Assembly: GCA_932294295.1 (NCBI GenBank) | Contig: OW028582.1 | Location: 2,516,015-2,580,014, forward strand | Length of the DNA: 64,000 bases | Direction: 5' to 3' | DNA from: Alitta virens | Lineage: Eukaryota > Annelida > Polychaeta > Phyllodocida > Nereididae | In this document: one piece after another, positions 25,854 to 55,017 of the stretch | Position numbering within the stretch: position 1 is the stretch's first letter | How the letters are laid out: each line of letters starts with the position of its first letter | Made by a program: the position numbers and the translations under genes | Notes under the pieces: model-generated | What the model saw: the letters and a program-made list of their open reading frames with translations, nothing else | The model's database searches: none | Told to the model about the DNA's origin: nothing

Positions 25854-25985
25854 GTCTTCCTGGTGGCAAGGGTGGTAACACTGTGGGTGAAGACCTCGAA
25901 CTCCAGTGGTCTACACAGGGCTCTGCACAATGCACTCCAGTTATGCTTGTCTAGCTCTTCTATACCAAGCAATGATGTGTAATTA
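25854..25985 (+). mobile_element. SINE-C, 5' half, diverged
   Basis: Resembles the first 120 bp of the elements at 30668 and 63513 (GGCAAGGGTGGTAACACTGTGGG, then GTGAAGACCTC). It is truncated and degenerate. Confidence 0.55.
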
Positions 25986-26029
25986 TCTAGACGTTGTGAT
26001 GTGTTGTAGTTCAGCGCTTATGCGCTAGA

Positions 26030-26132
26030 GGTCTCTTGTGTTGGTGGCATTAAAGGCTTGTTGCCATTTCTACCCACGAACGCATGTACTCAATCATTTA
26101 TCCGTCCAGACTTTACATGGTGTCAGAAGTGG
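26030..26132 (+). other. LTR 3' end and primer-binding site of a Ty3/gypsy element
   Basis: The motif TGGTGTCAGAAGTGG at 26118-26132 is complementary to the 3' end of a tRNA-Leu(CAG). It directly follows a CA dinucleotide that would end the 5' LTR. The LTR start could not be placed and no 3' LTR was seen. Confidence 0.6.
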
Positions 26133-26141
26133 AATACAACA

Positions 26142-26471
26142 ATGGCACTCAACTTAAAACCCCCCAGCCAGTTGCAAACACAAGAAAACTTGCAAGAGAA
26201 CTATGAAAAATGGCTCCGCCAGTACGAAATATATGCTATTGCAGCTGGTGTTGATGGGAAGATCCAGTGCAGTGTGTTTCTCCACGTGGCCGGACCGGAG
26301 GCACAAGTTATAGCACCAACATTCAGTTTTACTGATGAGGAAAAGGACAAAATTGCTCCACTGAAACAGAAATTCAAAACGCACTGTGAAGGGAAAAGAA
26401 ACATCACTGTCATTCGTTACAGATTCAACACTACAAACCAAAGGAAGACCAGACATTTGACAGTTACTTGA
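26142..26471 (+). pseudogene. Ty3/gypsy retrotransposon gag fragment
   Basis: An open stretch starting MALNLKPPSQL ten bases after the primer-binding site. It contains a gag-like helical region (ENYEKWLRQYEIYAIAAGV) and breaks off after about 110 residues. The rest of gag, protease, reverse transcriptase and RNase H are absent. The element is dead. Confidence 0.7.
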
Positions 26472-26528
26472 TCGATCTGAGAGGCAAAATTAAAATGTGT
26501 GAGTACGGTTGCAATCACATGACATCCC

Positions 26529-26725
26529 GGGGCCGGGGCCTAGCTCAGCTGTAGCGCTCTAGACTTCCAACCGCTGGGTCCCGGGTTCGATTCCCGGTTG
26601 AGCCTAAGTTGATGGCTGTTTCATCCTTCATCTCATTGCCATGGTCTCTGCCTGTCCTAATTAGCCCAACTGGTGCAGAAATACAGGACGTATAGCCCTA
26701 ATCACCCACCCACCCACCACCCACC
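26529..26725 (+). mobile_element. SINE-A1, full length, inserted in the gypsy remnant
   Basis: tRNA-derived SINE. Box A is TAGCTCAGCTGTAGCGC and box B is GGTTCGATTCCC. A conserved body (CTCATTGCCATGGTCTCTGC) and a CCCA-rich tail follow. The 13-bp duplication CACATGACATCCC lies at 26516-26528 and 26726-26738. It sits between the gag and integrase fragments, which were therefore already joined when it inserted. Confidence 0.93.
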
Positions 26726-26738
26726 CACATGACATCCC

Positions 26739-27174
26739 AGCCCTTCCATGGTATAAAGTTGCAGTGGACCTGTTCAAGTTGAACCAACGGGAGTATGTTT
26801 TGTGTGTGGATTATTTCCCAGACATTGCATATTTACCAGACACTACTTCTACCACACTGGTGTCGGCATTGAAAACAATATTTGCCAGATTTGGCATACC
26901 AGCTGAGCTTGTGAGTGACAACGGCCCACAATTCTCCAGCCGTGAATTCAAACAGTTTGCGTCAAACTACCAGTTCAAGCACACAACATCCAGTCCAGGC
27001 TATGCTCAATCAAATGGGCAAGCTGAACGACACATCCAGACCGTAAAAACATTGCTGAAGAAGGCAGCCGCCTGTGGTGATGACCCGAACATTTGTTTAT
27101 TGGGCTATCGCCTAAAAACTTGCACCAGGCATCTCCTCTTTCAGGATAGCTCCAGGTTACTCAAATTCTTATGA
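26739..27174 (+). pseudogene. Ty3/gypsy integrase fragment
   Basis: The integrase core is visible in an open stretch. It holds a VDYF-type first acidic block, SDNGPQFSS with the second Asp, and SNGQAERHIQTVK with the Glu of the DDE triad. The frame is lost after about 135 residues, so the C-terminal domain is missing. It is a decayed part of the element that starts near 26030. Confidence 0.85.
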
Positions 27175-28337
27175 AGTCTTTTAAAGTTTTGCCACATTTA
27201 GTTAGGGGTATAAGCAATTGGTCATTGTGATATTTTTGATCCTACAATGTCAGACAATATCAGTATCTGAATTATAGAGATGGTTCATGCTGCAGGGTTC
27301 TGAGTGACACACATCACAGAAGTCAAATTTCTGTCTGCTTGCATGATGTCTCTAGTTGCAGAAAGTTTACAAATTAGAAATTTTCTAGTTACTACACCTC
27401 TGGAGCCACAGAAAATATAATATTTGCACAGAATCCTCCTTCAATGTTTTTTATATGTGCATATATATATTATGGTATGAGATGATAAGAAGGTTGGTTC
27501 CAGCTTTGATTCAGCAAGGTCATGAAATTAAAATGGAGAAATATAATGGCATTCCAGAGGGACGTTTTGAATCTACAACTAATCTGAAAATAATCACATA
27601 ATTTTCAGGAGGATTGGCCAGTTAATTAAACAGAAAAGACAGAAAATTGATCAAAATCCAAAATGGCACTTTCCGCCGCAAAGGTGTAAATGCTCTACCT
27701 TCATATTAAAAATTTATCTATTTGCCCAATTTTTGGCGGGAAAGGTCAAGAAAGGTGTCTGTAACGCATCTGTATGATCAGTGACATAATCTAATGCTTG
27801 TATTGCAAAAGCCGAGGTGAAAATCACCCGAAGGTGTGATAAATGTGCATGTGCTATATTTAGATCCATATTATCTATAATTCTTGAGGAAACAAGAAAA
27901 TATATTTAAAAAGATAATTTAGAACTATTACTTGCTTGTGTATGATTGCAGCAGCATGCGATCACTGTCAATTGAGGCAATAACAAAAGAGGTAGCAGTA
28001 GCTTCTGGTGCAAGTTTTATGCCACACCCTGTATTACAACAGTTCACACTAATACCTGGAGAGCAGTAATAGTGATGTGGTAATATGGAGATGACTCTTC
28101 TCAATCCTCTTGGGCAATAACATTAATATTGGTTCTCACAGATGCCACCAAACAATGAAGATTATGTTGTTGTCGACCCAGAATACAGCTATCTGTATAC
28201 AGAGTCCGCACGAGCTGCACTTTACAGACCAGACGGTCTTCTAAGATCTTGTACAACATCAATATGTTTGTCATTGCTCCTGCTGTTGTGATTCTAAACA
28301 CGATTCTGTTCTTTAAGATCATGAGCACAAAGAAGAT
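27175..28337. other. Unassigned intergenic stretch
   Basis: No convincing ORF, exon or repeat was recognised. It is AT-rich and may be decayed retrotransposon sequence. Confidence 0.3.
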
Positions 28338-28351
28338 CAAAAGTGACCCTT

Positions 28352-28543
28352 AGGGGTGGGGGCCTAGCTCACTGATAGCGCCCTGGGCTTCCAACCACTG
28401 GGTCCTGGGGGGTTCAATTCCCGGTCGAGCCTATGTTGGATGGCTGTTTCATCCTTTGTCTCATTGCCATGGTCCCTACCTGTCCTAATTAGCCCATCAG
28501 GTGCAGAAATACAGGATGTAAACCCTAATAATAATAATAATAA
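28352..28543 (+). mobile_element. SINE-A2 with (AAT)n end
   Basis: Diverged SINE-A (box B GGTTCAATTCCC, preceded by an extra G run). The usual CCCA tail is replaced by an ATA/AAT microsatellite that leads directly into a second repeat. Confidence 0.85.
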
Positions 28544-28880
28544 ATTTATTTTCTATAGCGTAATATCCACAGGGTGCTCAAAACGCTGAACAATTAATAT
28601 AGAACAATAAAAATAAAATATAAATCATTATAAAGTTAAAAGAAGACAGATTACATGTATATAAATTAAACTAAAAAAAAAAAAATATATATAAAGTATA
28701 TTAAAAATGTATCACATAAGAAAAATTGCACAAAAACAAGGAAACAGTCTTTTTCAGAAAAGAAAGGTCTTTAGTTTTTTCTTGAAAAGTTCAATAGAGT
28801 CGACAGCCCTGATTTCGAGAGGCAGCGCATTCCACAACTTTGGGCCAACTACACTAAATGCACGTGATTTACAATCTTGA
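28544..28880. repeat. Dispersed repeat, probable retroposon 3' region
   Basis: Contains TTTATTTTCTATAGCG, a TATAGCG-type motif also seen weakly near 7580 (TTTATATAGCGCAC), then CGAGAGGCAGCGCATTCCAC. No ORF. With SINE-A2 it lies between two copies of CAAAAGTGACCCTT at 28338 and 29141. Confidence 0.5.
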
Positions 28881-29577
28881 CACTCATGAAATACAATGCA
28901 CATTTTATCATGCAATATGGATGACAAGTCTTAAGCCATATCACAACTTTAAAGCTCTAAAATATACATTAGAACTTATCAAAATTACACTAAATCTGGA
29001 TTGATGCTACAATAATACATAAAGAAAGTTTTACTTACATCTGTGTGCTTTAACTTAGAAGCTAGATCATTAGTTCAACATAATTAGTAGGATCAGTGTG
29101 CACTGTACAAATGTGCAAGAAGAACAAAAGCACCACCACTCAAAAGTGACCCTTGGAGATGGTTCATTGCCAGTTCATCATTCTGCATAATTGTGTCGAT
29201 GCTTCTGACCTACAATGAATTTGTTACAAGGTTTTTTTGACAAATTCTTTGCTGTCGACCCCAGTCTGCCCTGCTGTTCAAGTGATGATATATATTTTTG
29301 GTTATATGAATAATTACAATTTTTCTTTCGACTATTGAGAGGTTTCATGCGTTGCGCCTTGGCAGCGAATCTGAGGGCGGGTTTGACAAGAAAGCGGTCA
29401 TTCTGTGTCTTGTTATATTTTGGTTGATTCTGAGCTTGGCTGTTATTCTGGCTACTGTTGTTCCATCACTGGCTCGAGGCACCCAACCTTTCTTTTTTGT
29501 ACGACCGATGCAGTGAGTAAGTCTGTTCTGGCTCCAACTAAGACTGTTGCTTGGATTGCGTTGTTGTTTGTTGCTCT

Positions 29578-30265
29578 TCATGACTTCTGTCTAATCTTTC
29601 ATTTTTTTCTTCCTGACTTCTGTCTAATCTTTCATTTTTTTTCTTCCTGACTTATGTCTAATCTTTCACTTTTTTCTTCCTGACTTCTGTCTAATCTTTC
29701 ATTTTTTTCTTCCTGACTTCTGTCTAATCTTTCACTTTTTTCTTCCTGACTTCTGTCTAATCTTTCATTTTTTTCTTCCTGACTTCTGTCTAATCTTTCA
29801 CTTTTTTTCTTCCTGACTTCTGTCTAATCTTTCACTTTTTTCTTCCTGACTTATGTCTAATCTTTCTATTTTTTCTTCCTGACTTCTGTCTAATCTTTCT
29901 ATTTTTTCTTCCTGACTTCTGTCTAATCTTTCACTTTTTTCTTCCTGACTTATGTCTAATCTTTCTATTTTTTCTTCCTGACTTCTGTCTAATCTTTCAT
30001 TTTTTTTCTTCCTGACTTATGTCTAATCTTTCACTTTTTTCTTCCTGACTTCTGTCTAATCTTTCATTTTTTTCTTCCTGACTTCTGTCTAATCTTTCAC
30101 TTTTTTCTTCCTGACTTATGTCTAATCTTTCTATTTTTTCTTCCTGACTTCTGTCTAATCTTTCTATTTTTTCTTCCTGACTTCTGTCTAATCTTTCTAT
30201 TTTTTCTTCCTGACTTCTGTCTAATCTTTCACTTTTTTCTTCATGACTCCTGTCTATCTTTCACT
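29578..30265. repeat. 32-33 bp minisatellite, about 21 units
   Basis: Units read TTCCTGACTTCTGTCTAATC plus TTTCAC or TTTCAT and a T run. They are very homogeneous. Intergenic. Confidence 0.95.
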
Positions 30266-30304
30266 TTTTTCTCCCTCATTACTTCTTTGCAAGCAATACT
30301 GTCT

Positions 30305-30515
30305 TTCTGCTACGGTTTACATTATTTCCGAAAATTATCTTTTTTTATTTGACAAGTATTTAGACAAGAATGATAGTCGACCATCTTGCCAACAAAAAAT
30401 AATAAATTTTACAGCATCTCAGCCAATCAGACGTCTCGAATCATCGAAATAAGCATACGCAAAACGTCAGACAAGAGTTGTAATGCCAAAAACGGAAGCA
30501 ACCAAAGTTCATAGT
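30305..30515. repeat. Dispersed repeat, MITE-like (copy 2 of 3)
   Basis: Closely resembles 121-330. Shared blocks are ATTTCCGAAAATTATC, AGCCAATCAGACGTCT and AAGAGTTGTAA. No ORF. Confidence 0.6.
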
Positions 30516-30667
30516 GAGAAACGGCCGTGAAGAAGGCCCTGAGGGAAAGCGGGCCCCATTGGATCTATGCTTCAGAAATCCAAGATGGCAGTTGTATGTA
30601 GATGTTTTGCTGCTTCATACTAGACAATAATATATTCGACTGATATGTTTGATGCTTACACTTCCTG

Positions 30668-30918
30668 GCCCTCGAAGGTCCTGGGCCTCCGCGCGGCGAG
30701 GGTGGAAACACTTGGGTGAAGTCCTCTATCCCCAGTGGCTAAAACAGGACAGTGTGCATTGCACAAGCTGCTCCAGCTATCCAACGCAGACAATTATGGA
30801 TTTTTTACATGCTTCTGGTTTCTACTACCTACTATAGATAATCAATCTTACCCTAGAGAGCCTCTACATAGCCCACTCAGGTGCTGATGAGGCGTTAACA
30901 ATCACACTAACTAACTAA
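30668..30918 (+). mobile_element. SINE-C, full length
   Basis: 251 bp flanked by the 13-bp duplication CTTACACTTCCTG (30655-30667 and 30919-30931). It starts GCCCTCGAAGGTCCTGGGCC and ends in an ACTAACTAACTA tail after TGCTGATGAGGCG. The 5' end matches that of the copy at 63513. No clear tRNA A and B boxes were seen. Confidence 0.85.
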
Positions 30919-31639
30919 CTTACACTTCCTGCATTGGTTATAACAGTTTAGTCAAAGAACCATCAAACCGTGTCTGTTTGCTGATGTAACCACTTTACTG
31001 CTAGGCAGGGTAAGATGCTTGCTTTTAGGAAATCATAGACTGTTTTTTTAGGAATTTGTAATAAGAAATCGTTGTTGGAAATTGCACAAAAAAAGACAAC
31101 AAAAATGGTAATTTTCAACAAGTTTATTTGCTTAAATTTTTGAACATGCACAAAACAACGTTATTACCAATGATTTTTGAATGACTATGGATTGGTGTGC
31201 TATCATGCTTATTAAAATGACTTCGTGCGAATTTTGTGCCAGGATGTTTTTGTATACCAGATATATTTGATTACAAGCAATATTAATTAATATTGATTGC
31301 TATTAGTTATTGCACGTAATAATTATGTGGAACCAGAGTTTAGTTTTCTGTTGGCCAGTCATAGTGTGATGTCATCCTCAGCCCCAGTTTGTGGCCATGC
31401 TCCAATGAGCACACAGCTTGACTGGCATCAAAGGCAACTGACCATAGCAAACATCAAAGAAAAACAAAACACTAGATTATAATATGCAATCACATATATT
31501 TACTGCATTTTTGTTGTGTAAAAACAAGAGGGTACGAAAAGAGCCTCCACCAATTAGGAATCCAATGGAACCATTGCCAGCCTTACGTATACCCTGTTAC
31601 AAGTCGGCCATGCACTGTTGACCAAATTTCATGTCAGGT

Positions 31640-32035
31640 CAAAGGCAAGGTGACCCATTTGACTAGCTATGGCCCAATGTTGGCCACCTGTTGGCTTACT
31701 ATTGCAGCTAGCCCAGTTGGCTCACTAACTAGTTAGTCCACTCTTAGGGCACTGTTGGCTCACTGACTAGTTGGCCCATTACTAATGTTTGCCACCTGGC
31801 TGGTTGGCCCAGTGTTGGCCCATTGTCAGCCTAATGCCAGTCCATTGGCAGTGCAGCCAAAGTTTACCCTGTTTACCACTATGCAGTTGGCCTGATGTTG
31901 GCTTGATGGCCCACTGTTGACCTACTGTTAGACTGACCAGCTGCCCCAATGTTGGCCAAATGTCAGCCCAAAGAGGTGTCAGCTCCTTGTATGGTTGGCC
32001 CAGTGTCAGTCCATTGTTGGTCTAATGTCAAGCCG
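31640..32035. repeat. Degenerate GTTGGCCCA-type repeats
   Basis: About 400 bp are dominated by short irregular repeats of the kind GTTGGCCCA, TGTTGGCC and CACTGTTGGC, mostly in one direction. Spacing is irregular. No ORF. Confidence 0.75.
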
Positions 32036-33480
32036 GGCTTCTGATAGTGGTTATTACACATAGAATTGGTTGTGTATATTATATATATATATATTGGGAA
32101 AAGTATTGCAAATCCAGAATATGACCCCCATCACCCAAAAACTATAATCGCATTATTTGATCTGCTCACCAAAATTTACCCAAAACCCTCCGTAACCAGA
32201 CTGTGATTTCGCAGTATTGCTCTAACGGCGCCAAAACTAGGTCAAATACTGCGCCCTTTGATTTCAATGGAGCGGCAAAGAAAATAGTTCTTTGCTTATC
32301 GCCGAATCTGACGTGTTATTAGGTAAAGAAAGATGTGGATTTTGTATTCTCATGCTTAAAATAAACTAATAAACACAGTCAAATTCCTTGCTCCCCCACC
32401 AGGATCGTTGTTCCGTCCGAAATCTGGCAGACCCTCAGGGCAATAGCCCGGGCTATTGCCCTTCGCTTAGTGCCACTAGTTACGTAACATTGCAAGAGAA
32501 GAAGAGTTTCGGCATAGGAGACAGCTCTTTAACCTCATCAGATATCTAGCTAGCACATAACCAGCCACGCTGTTCAAAGCAAAAAAAAAGTGTGTCATCT
32601 AATTTGATAACTGCAACTTGACATCACTGTATCCTTGTATCAAGTGACATTTATGGTCCCTACACGATGTCATGCTCAGACCATTGCATCAAGTGGTGGA
32701 CCATTCAGGCAATCACATCCAGAATACACAGGCCTGTGACCAGCCGCTTGCATTGGGGTGGGTCTTTTTCGTGGAATTTCAATATTTAAAAAAAAAAAGC
32801 ATTGCCGCCTGAAGTGGACCTCTTCAACCACCCCCCCCCCCCCCCTTTGGCTAGGGGCGTGATACAGTGTCAATACACCATATGATGTCATGCTTTGCAA
32901 CAAATTTTTTTCAATTCAACGTAATTATTACAGGGTTAATAATATTTGGGAGCATTAATGCATTGGTTTCTGTATCATGCTTGCTGTACAAAATGTTCAA
33001 ATTATGGTGAAGTGTTTTCCAAGGATCACTCTATTTATATTATTATGAGGCTATTCCAGACCCGGCGTATATTCCAGTGAATAAAATTAATTATTTTTAA
33101 ATTACCCAACCAGCGAGAACAGGGGCGGAGGTGCTTACTTCAAGTACTAAAGTATTTTTCACAACTGCAAAATATTATTTTATACATTTATTAATAATTA
33201 TCGCAGAATTTTGATCAGTTTTTCTTGTTAGCACAGTTTATAAATTGCCGCCAGTTTGATTCCATTCATTGCTCCATTGTTTTGCTTAACTTTTTATCAC
33301 TAACATGTCAGGAATCTGTTGAGTAATTATCTAGGTAAGTCTGTTTGTCCCAGTAAGTGTCTTTATCTGATAAAGTGTAGCCTGAGTCTGAATAACTTAA
33401 TTTATAAATTGCATTCTATTTGATTAAAGTCCATCGATTCATTCTTGCACAAGTTTCAAATTTTATAGCTAACATGACAA
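32036..33480. other. Unassigned intergenic stretch with a 24-bp perfect palindrome
   Basis: A short (AT)n lies near 32080. GGGCAATAGCCC and its exact inverse lie at 32438-32461. A C run is at 32831-32845. No exon or ORF was recognised. The 3' flank of the carboxypeptidase gene begins here on the - strand. Confidence 0.4.
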
Positions 33481-33489
33481 AACTGTATT

Positions 33490-33820
33490 GGTAAGTCTAC
33501 AGATAAATCTATGTTGCAGTGAAAGTGTTTTTATCCAGTAAGTCTTATAAACACAATTTAGATATTGTTGTCTGTGTGATTCATTCTTAAAAAGTTCCAG
33601 TTTTATTCTTTAGATAAGTCTTTATGTTGCAGTGTAAGTGTTTTTATCCAGTAAGTCTTATGTACACAATTTAGATATTGTTGTCTGTGTGATTCATTCT
33701 TAAATAGTTCCAGTTTTATTCTTTTGATGGTTAAAATGCCAAAAACCTTCCGGTAAGTCTATCTTTACAATACGTAATTGTATTTATCCGAGTAAGTATT
33801 TATATCCAGTAAGTCTTATT
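33490..33820. repeat. ~118-bp direct repeats in the carboxypeptidase 3' flank
   Basis: Two nearly identical copies (about 33505-33615 and 33620-33730) contain GTGTTTTTATCCAGTAAGTC and GATATTGTTGTCTGTGTG. A third partial copy reaches the stop codon at 33821. On the - strand this is the 3' UTR. TTTATT at 33602-33607 and 33715-33720 reads AATAAA there. Confidence 0.8.
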
Positions 33821-51818
<17,998 letters not shown>

Positions 51819-51924
51819 CTGAAATAGCAAATTGGTGGTTTGAGAAATAGACTGATGATTTCAGAACAATAGAGTCTTTTCACTGAGCAGCCCTGAGTTC
51901 AGCAAGACATAAGTCCTTCCTCAC

Positions 51925-51980
51925 CTCTTATTACTCATTTTGCGTTTCAGACACAGTAGGTAATAACTAACTGATTCCAT
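51925..51980 (-). CDS. Speculative first exon of the carboxypeptidase gene
   Basis: An ATG at 51980 opens 18 codons and two bases, ending at a good donor AGAG/GTGAGG in the phase needed by exon 1 at 51818. It would add MESVSYYLLCLKRKMSNK before RYHMISF. The hydrophobic part is too short for a typical signal peptide, so the true first exon may lie further upstream or be missed. Confidence 0.2.
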
Positions 51981-51997
51981 AAATAGAACTCTCAGGG

Positions 51998-52217
51998 AAA
52001 TCACTGTCGCCGAGTGTATATGCGGGCGGGGGCCTAGCTCAGAGGTAGCGCTCTGGGCTTCCAACTGCTGGGTCCCGGGTTCGATTCCCGGTCGAGCCTA
52101 AGTTGGATGGCTGTTTCATCCTTCGTCTCATTGCCATGGTCTCTGCCTGTCCTAATTAGCCCAATTGGTGCAGAAATACAGGACGTAAAGCCCTAATCAC
52201 CCACCCAACCACCCACA
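51998..52217 (+). mobile_element. SINE-A12 within a duplicated segment
   Basis: The SINE starts at 52024. The preceding 26 bp (AAATCACTGTCGCC onward) match the 5' flank of SINE-A13 at 53457-53482. Both copies share the private variant CCAACTGCTGGG. No target duplication flanks it. Confidence 0.88.
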
Positions 52218-53256
52218 TTCAAATGTGCTAAAAATACTGCTGCTGGAATGGACTTTGCTTCAGCCAATCACAGTTAAGGGTGGGAACTTTTTCAGTCAAT
52301 AGAATTACAGTATTCTGTCATAGCCACCTGGTGGAAACACAGAGAACCTTCTGTGAAAATCCACAATTACCTGATCACTATGCAAATTTCAGTGTTGACA
52401 AAGTGTACAGATGCTTGCCTTTTTCTTTTGAGATATTTTAGGTCTTTCCTTTCTTTTATTGCATAAATATAGTCTTGTCATTTTGTCACATATATGAGTG
52501 CCTTTTGTCGTTATTTTAGAAACTCAGAGTAATGATCGTACAGTTAGTTTAATAAAATACGGTAGACTCTAGCTGTCTGTAGAGACCTGTATCTGGCTGT
52601 GGTCTAAACGTACTGAAGCCAGCTGCTTCTGTCCACTTCTATGGTGGTTAATAATCGGCTTACATCTATCACCAGATAAATATTAACCTCGGTAAATGTA
52701 AGAAATTAATCTAATATATCATTAATATGTACTTTTAGATGATCTATGACAGCTTTGGCTAGGTTCAATTTGACGGGCCGTTTTTAATGAAACTAACTGT
52801 ATACACTGTCTTTTAGTTTTAGATATTGCGTAATGTCAACTTTTTTCAAACTGAATTAAAATTAATTGAAAGGAATAGAGCAATATTATGTTAGTTTACT
52901 GGTAGTGGTCAACTTAATACGGTCCAGCTATACACGCATAGGGCTAACGTAATGATGAGACTAGTGTTATACACAAATCACTTGCATTAATTTTTACGAT
53001 ATAATACAATACCCAAAGTAAAATCCCTGCATATTGTGACATGAAGTAACATGTATATTTATCGTGCTCAGGGCTACTGGATATATGCACAAACAGCTAG
53101 GATAGCACTGTTTCTGCGGAAATTGCATGACTGAACCTGGGTGCCGCATCTAGGAAAGTGTTGTGTCTGGGGAATAGTGTTGTGTCTGGTAGACTGTGTG
53201 TGTTTTGGACGTTATGCACCTGTATGTATGATTGTTTGTAACATTATATGCATGTG
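52218..53256. other. Unassigned stretch
   Basis: AT-rich. No exon, RNA gene or repeat was recognised. Confidence 0.3.
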
Positions 53257-53264
53257 GTGTACAA

Positions 53265-53472
53265 TCGGCGACAGTGAACTTCGCCACGACAGCGAGATTC
53301 GCCATCCCCTAAAAACTACAATAAATACCTTTTAGATGTCTGCCACAGCGTAAGAACACTGTCAATGATCTATACAATTAGGTTTGTAACAAATCAAGTT
53401 GTTGCAATGTGCATAATCATGTTTTAGGGGGGTGGCGAATCTCGTTGTCGTGGCGAAAATCACTGTCGCCGA
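53265..53472. mobile_element. hAT-like MITE, 208 bp
   Basis: About 50-bp terminal inverted repeats starting TCGGCGACAGTGA and ending TCACTGTCGCCGA. The flanks GTGTACAA (53257-53264) and GTGTATAT (53473-53480) agree at 6 of 8 bases, as expected for an aged 8-bp duplication. No ORF. Confidence 0.75.
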
Positions 53473-53482
53473 GTGTATATGC

Positions 53483-53670
53483 GGGCGGGGGCCTAGCTCA
53501 GAGGTAGCGCTCTGGGCTTCCAACTGCTGGGTCCCGGGTTCGATTCCCGGTCGAGCCTAAGTTGGATGGCTGTTTCATCCTTCGTCTCATTGCCATGGTC
53601 TCTGCCTGTCCTAATTAGCCCAACTGGTGCAGAAATACAGGACGTAAAGCCCTAATCACCCACCCACCCA
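53483..53670 (+). mobile_element. SINE-A13, full length
   Basis: 14-bp duplication CCGAGTGTATATGC at 53469-53482 and 53671-53684. It is inserted at the right edge of the hAT-like MITE. It carries the private CCAACTGCTGGG variant. Confidence 0.96.
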
Positions 53671-53799
53671 CCGAGTGTATATGCATGCATATATATGTGT
53701 CATATATATGTATGTGTCAGACTTTGACTTTCCTCTTGGAGTTTCATAATAAGTTCATAAAATTAGATTACTTCAAATGTTTGGTGTATGGCAATGTCT

Positions 53800-54450
53800 C
53801 AATGCTGAAGCTTTGTCAGTTTATATGACCAGCTGCCAGAAGCAGACGTAATGATGAGATGATAAGGCTGCTTGGAGTCTGTCTCAATGCTTCTGGGTCT
53901 GAAGCTTAGTCAGCTTATATGACCAGCTACCAGAGGAAGATGTAATGATGAGATGATAAGGCTGCTTGGAGTCTGTCTCAATGCTACTGGGTCTGAAGCT
54001 TAGTCAGCTTATATGACCAGCTACCAGAGGAAGATGTAATGATGAGATGATAAGGCTGGTGGGAGTCCACATAATGTCACACATTTACTCCATGGGTGGG
54101 GTCTTTTACTGTGATATCACTTTGACGATACAATGACAGTATATGACCAGCTACCAGAAACGGATATAATGATGAGATGATAAGGCTTTGAGTCAACATA
54201 TTTACGTCATGGGTGGGGCCTTTTACTTGCCTCAGCATAGACACTGAAGCTCAAAAACTTGTATTGTGTTAATTCCCACTGGTCAAATACTTCGTCAGCT
54301 TAGATAGATAGATAGATAGAAAGATAGCCCTCCAAGGCAAGTTCTTACCACTACTGGCATATGAGATGATAAGGCTGCTGGGAGTCCACACCATGTTACA
54401 CATTTACCCCATGGGTGGAGTCTTTTACTTGCCTCAGCAGCAATACAACT
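53800..54450 (-). repeat. SINE-B 3' module, inverted and tandemly repeated
   Basis: Three near-identical units of about 98 bp (53805-54055) contain GGGTCTGAAGCTTAGTCAGC and GATGTAATGATGAGATGATA. Two further diverged copies follow up to 54450, ending with GGTGGGGCCTTTTACTTGCC. Confidence 0.75.
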
Positions 54451-55017
54451 CACTACCCATTTCCACTTGGTTTATTTAATCTCTTCTGGACCATTGTCTT
54501 TCTACTTTGCATATCATAAACCTTTTCATTTTCTCAATGCCCATCCAAGTATACAGCCCCAGGACCCAGGGGGGTCAGTGATATGGCACATGATATTGTG
54601 CCGTGATGCTTAGTACAATTCTACTCTTCATCCGTGAACTCGATGGGGATAAAGAGCATCAATAAACGCGTTAGCGAGAGCCCACCGACACCCAATTGCG
54701 CTTTTACAGGCAATAAAGTTGTGCTTAACACCAGGTGGCAGCGTGAGCCACAGGAAAGGAACTCCCCACCGCGCATGTGCACTAATAAACTGGACCCCTT
54801 GCTGGAGCAAATGAACCCGTCCCAAAACCCACTTAATCCTGTGTTATTGAAATAAACTACATTTGTTCATTATCTGGCCAACAAACATCCTGCCCCAAAG
54901 ACCCCACCCGCCTTGATGTGTGGGTCTCCTGGGAGCTGGTCTTTCCGTCATCCAACGCATTCGTCACCAGTAGAAACTACATAGTCAAGTTGCGCGAATG
55001 ATGTTTTGTCTGTTGAT

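Noticed and set aside
26529..26600. Functional tRNA genes at the SINE heads
   Set aside because: A and B boxes are present, but the tRNA folds are incomplete and each head continues into a SINE body with target duplications.
29578..30265. CRISPR-like array
   Set aside because: Repeats are contiguous without unique spacers, in a eukaryotic context. It is a minisatellite.
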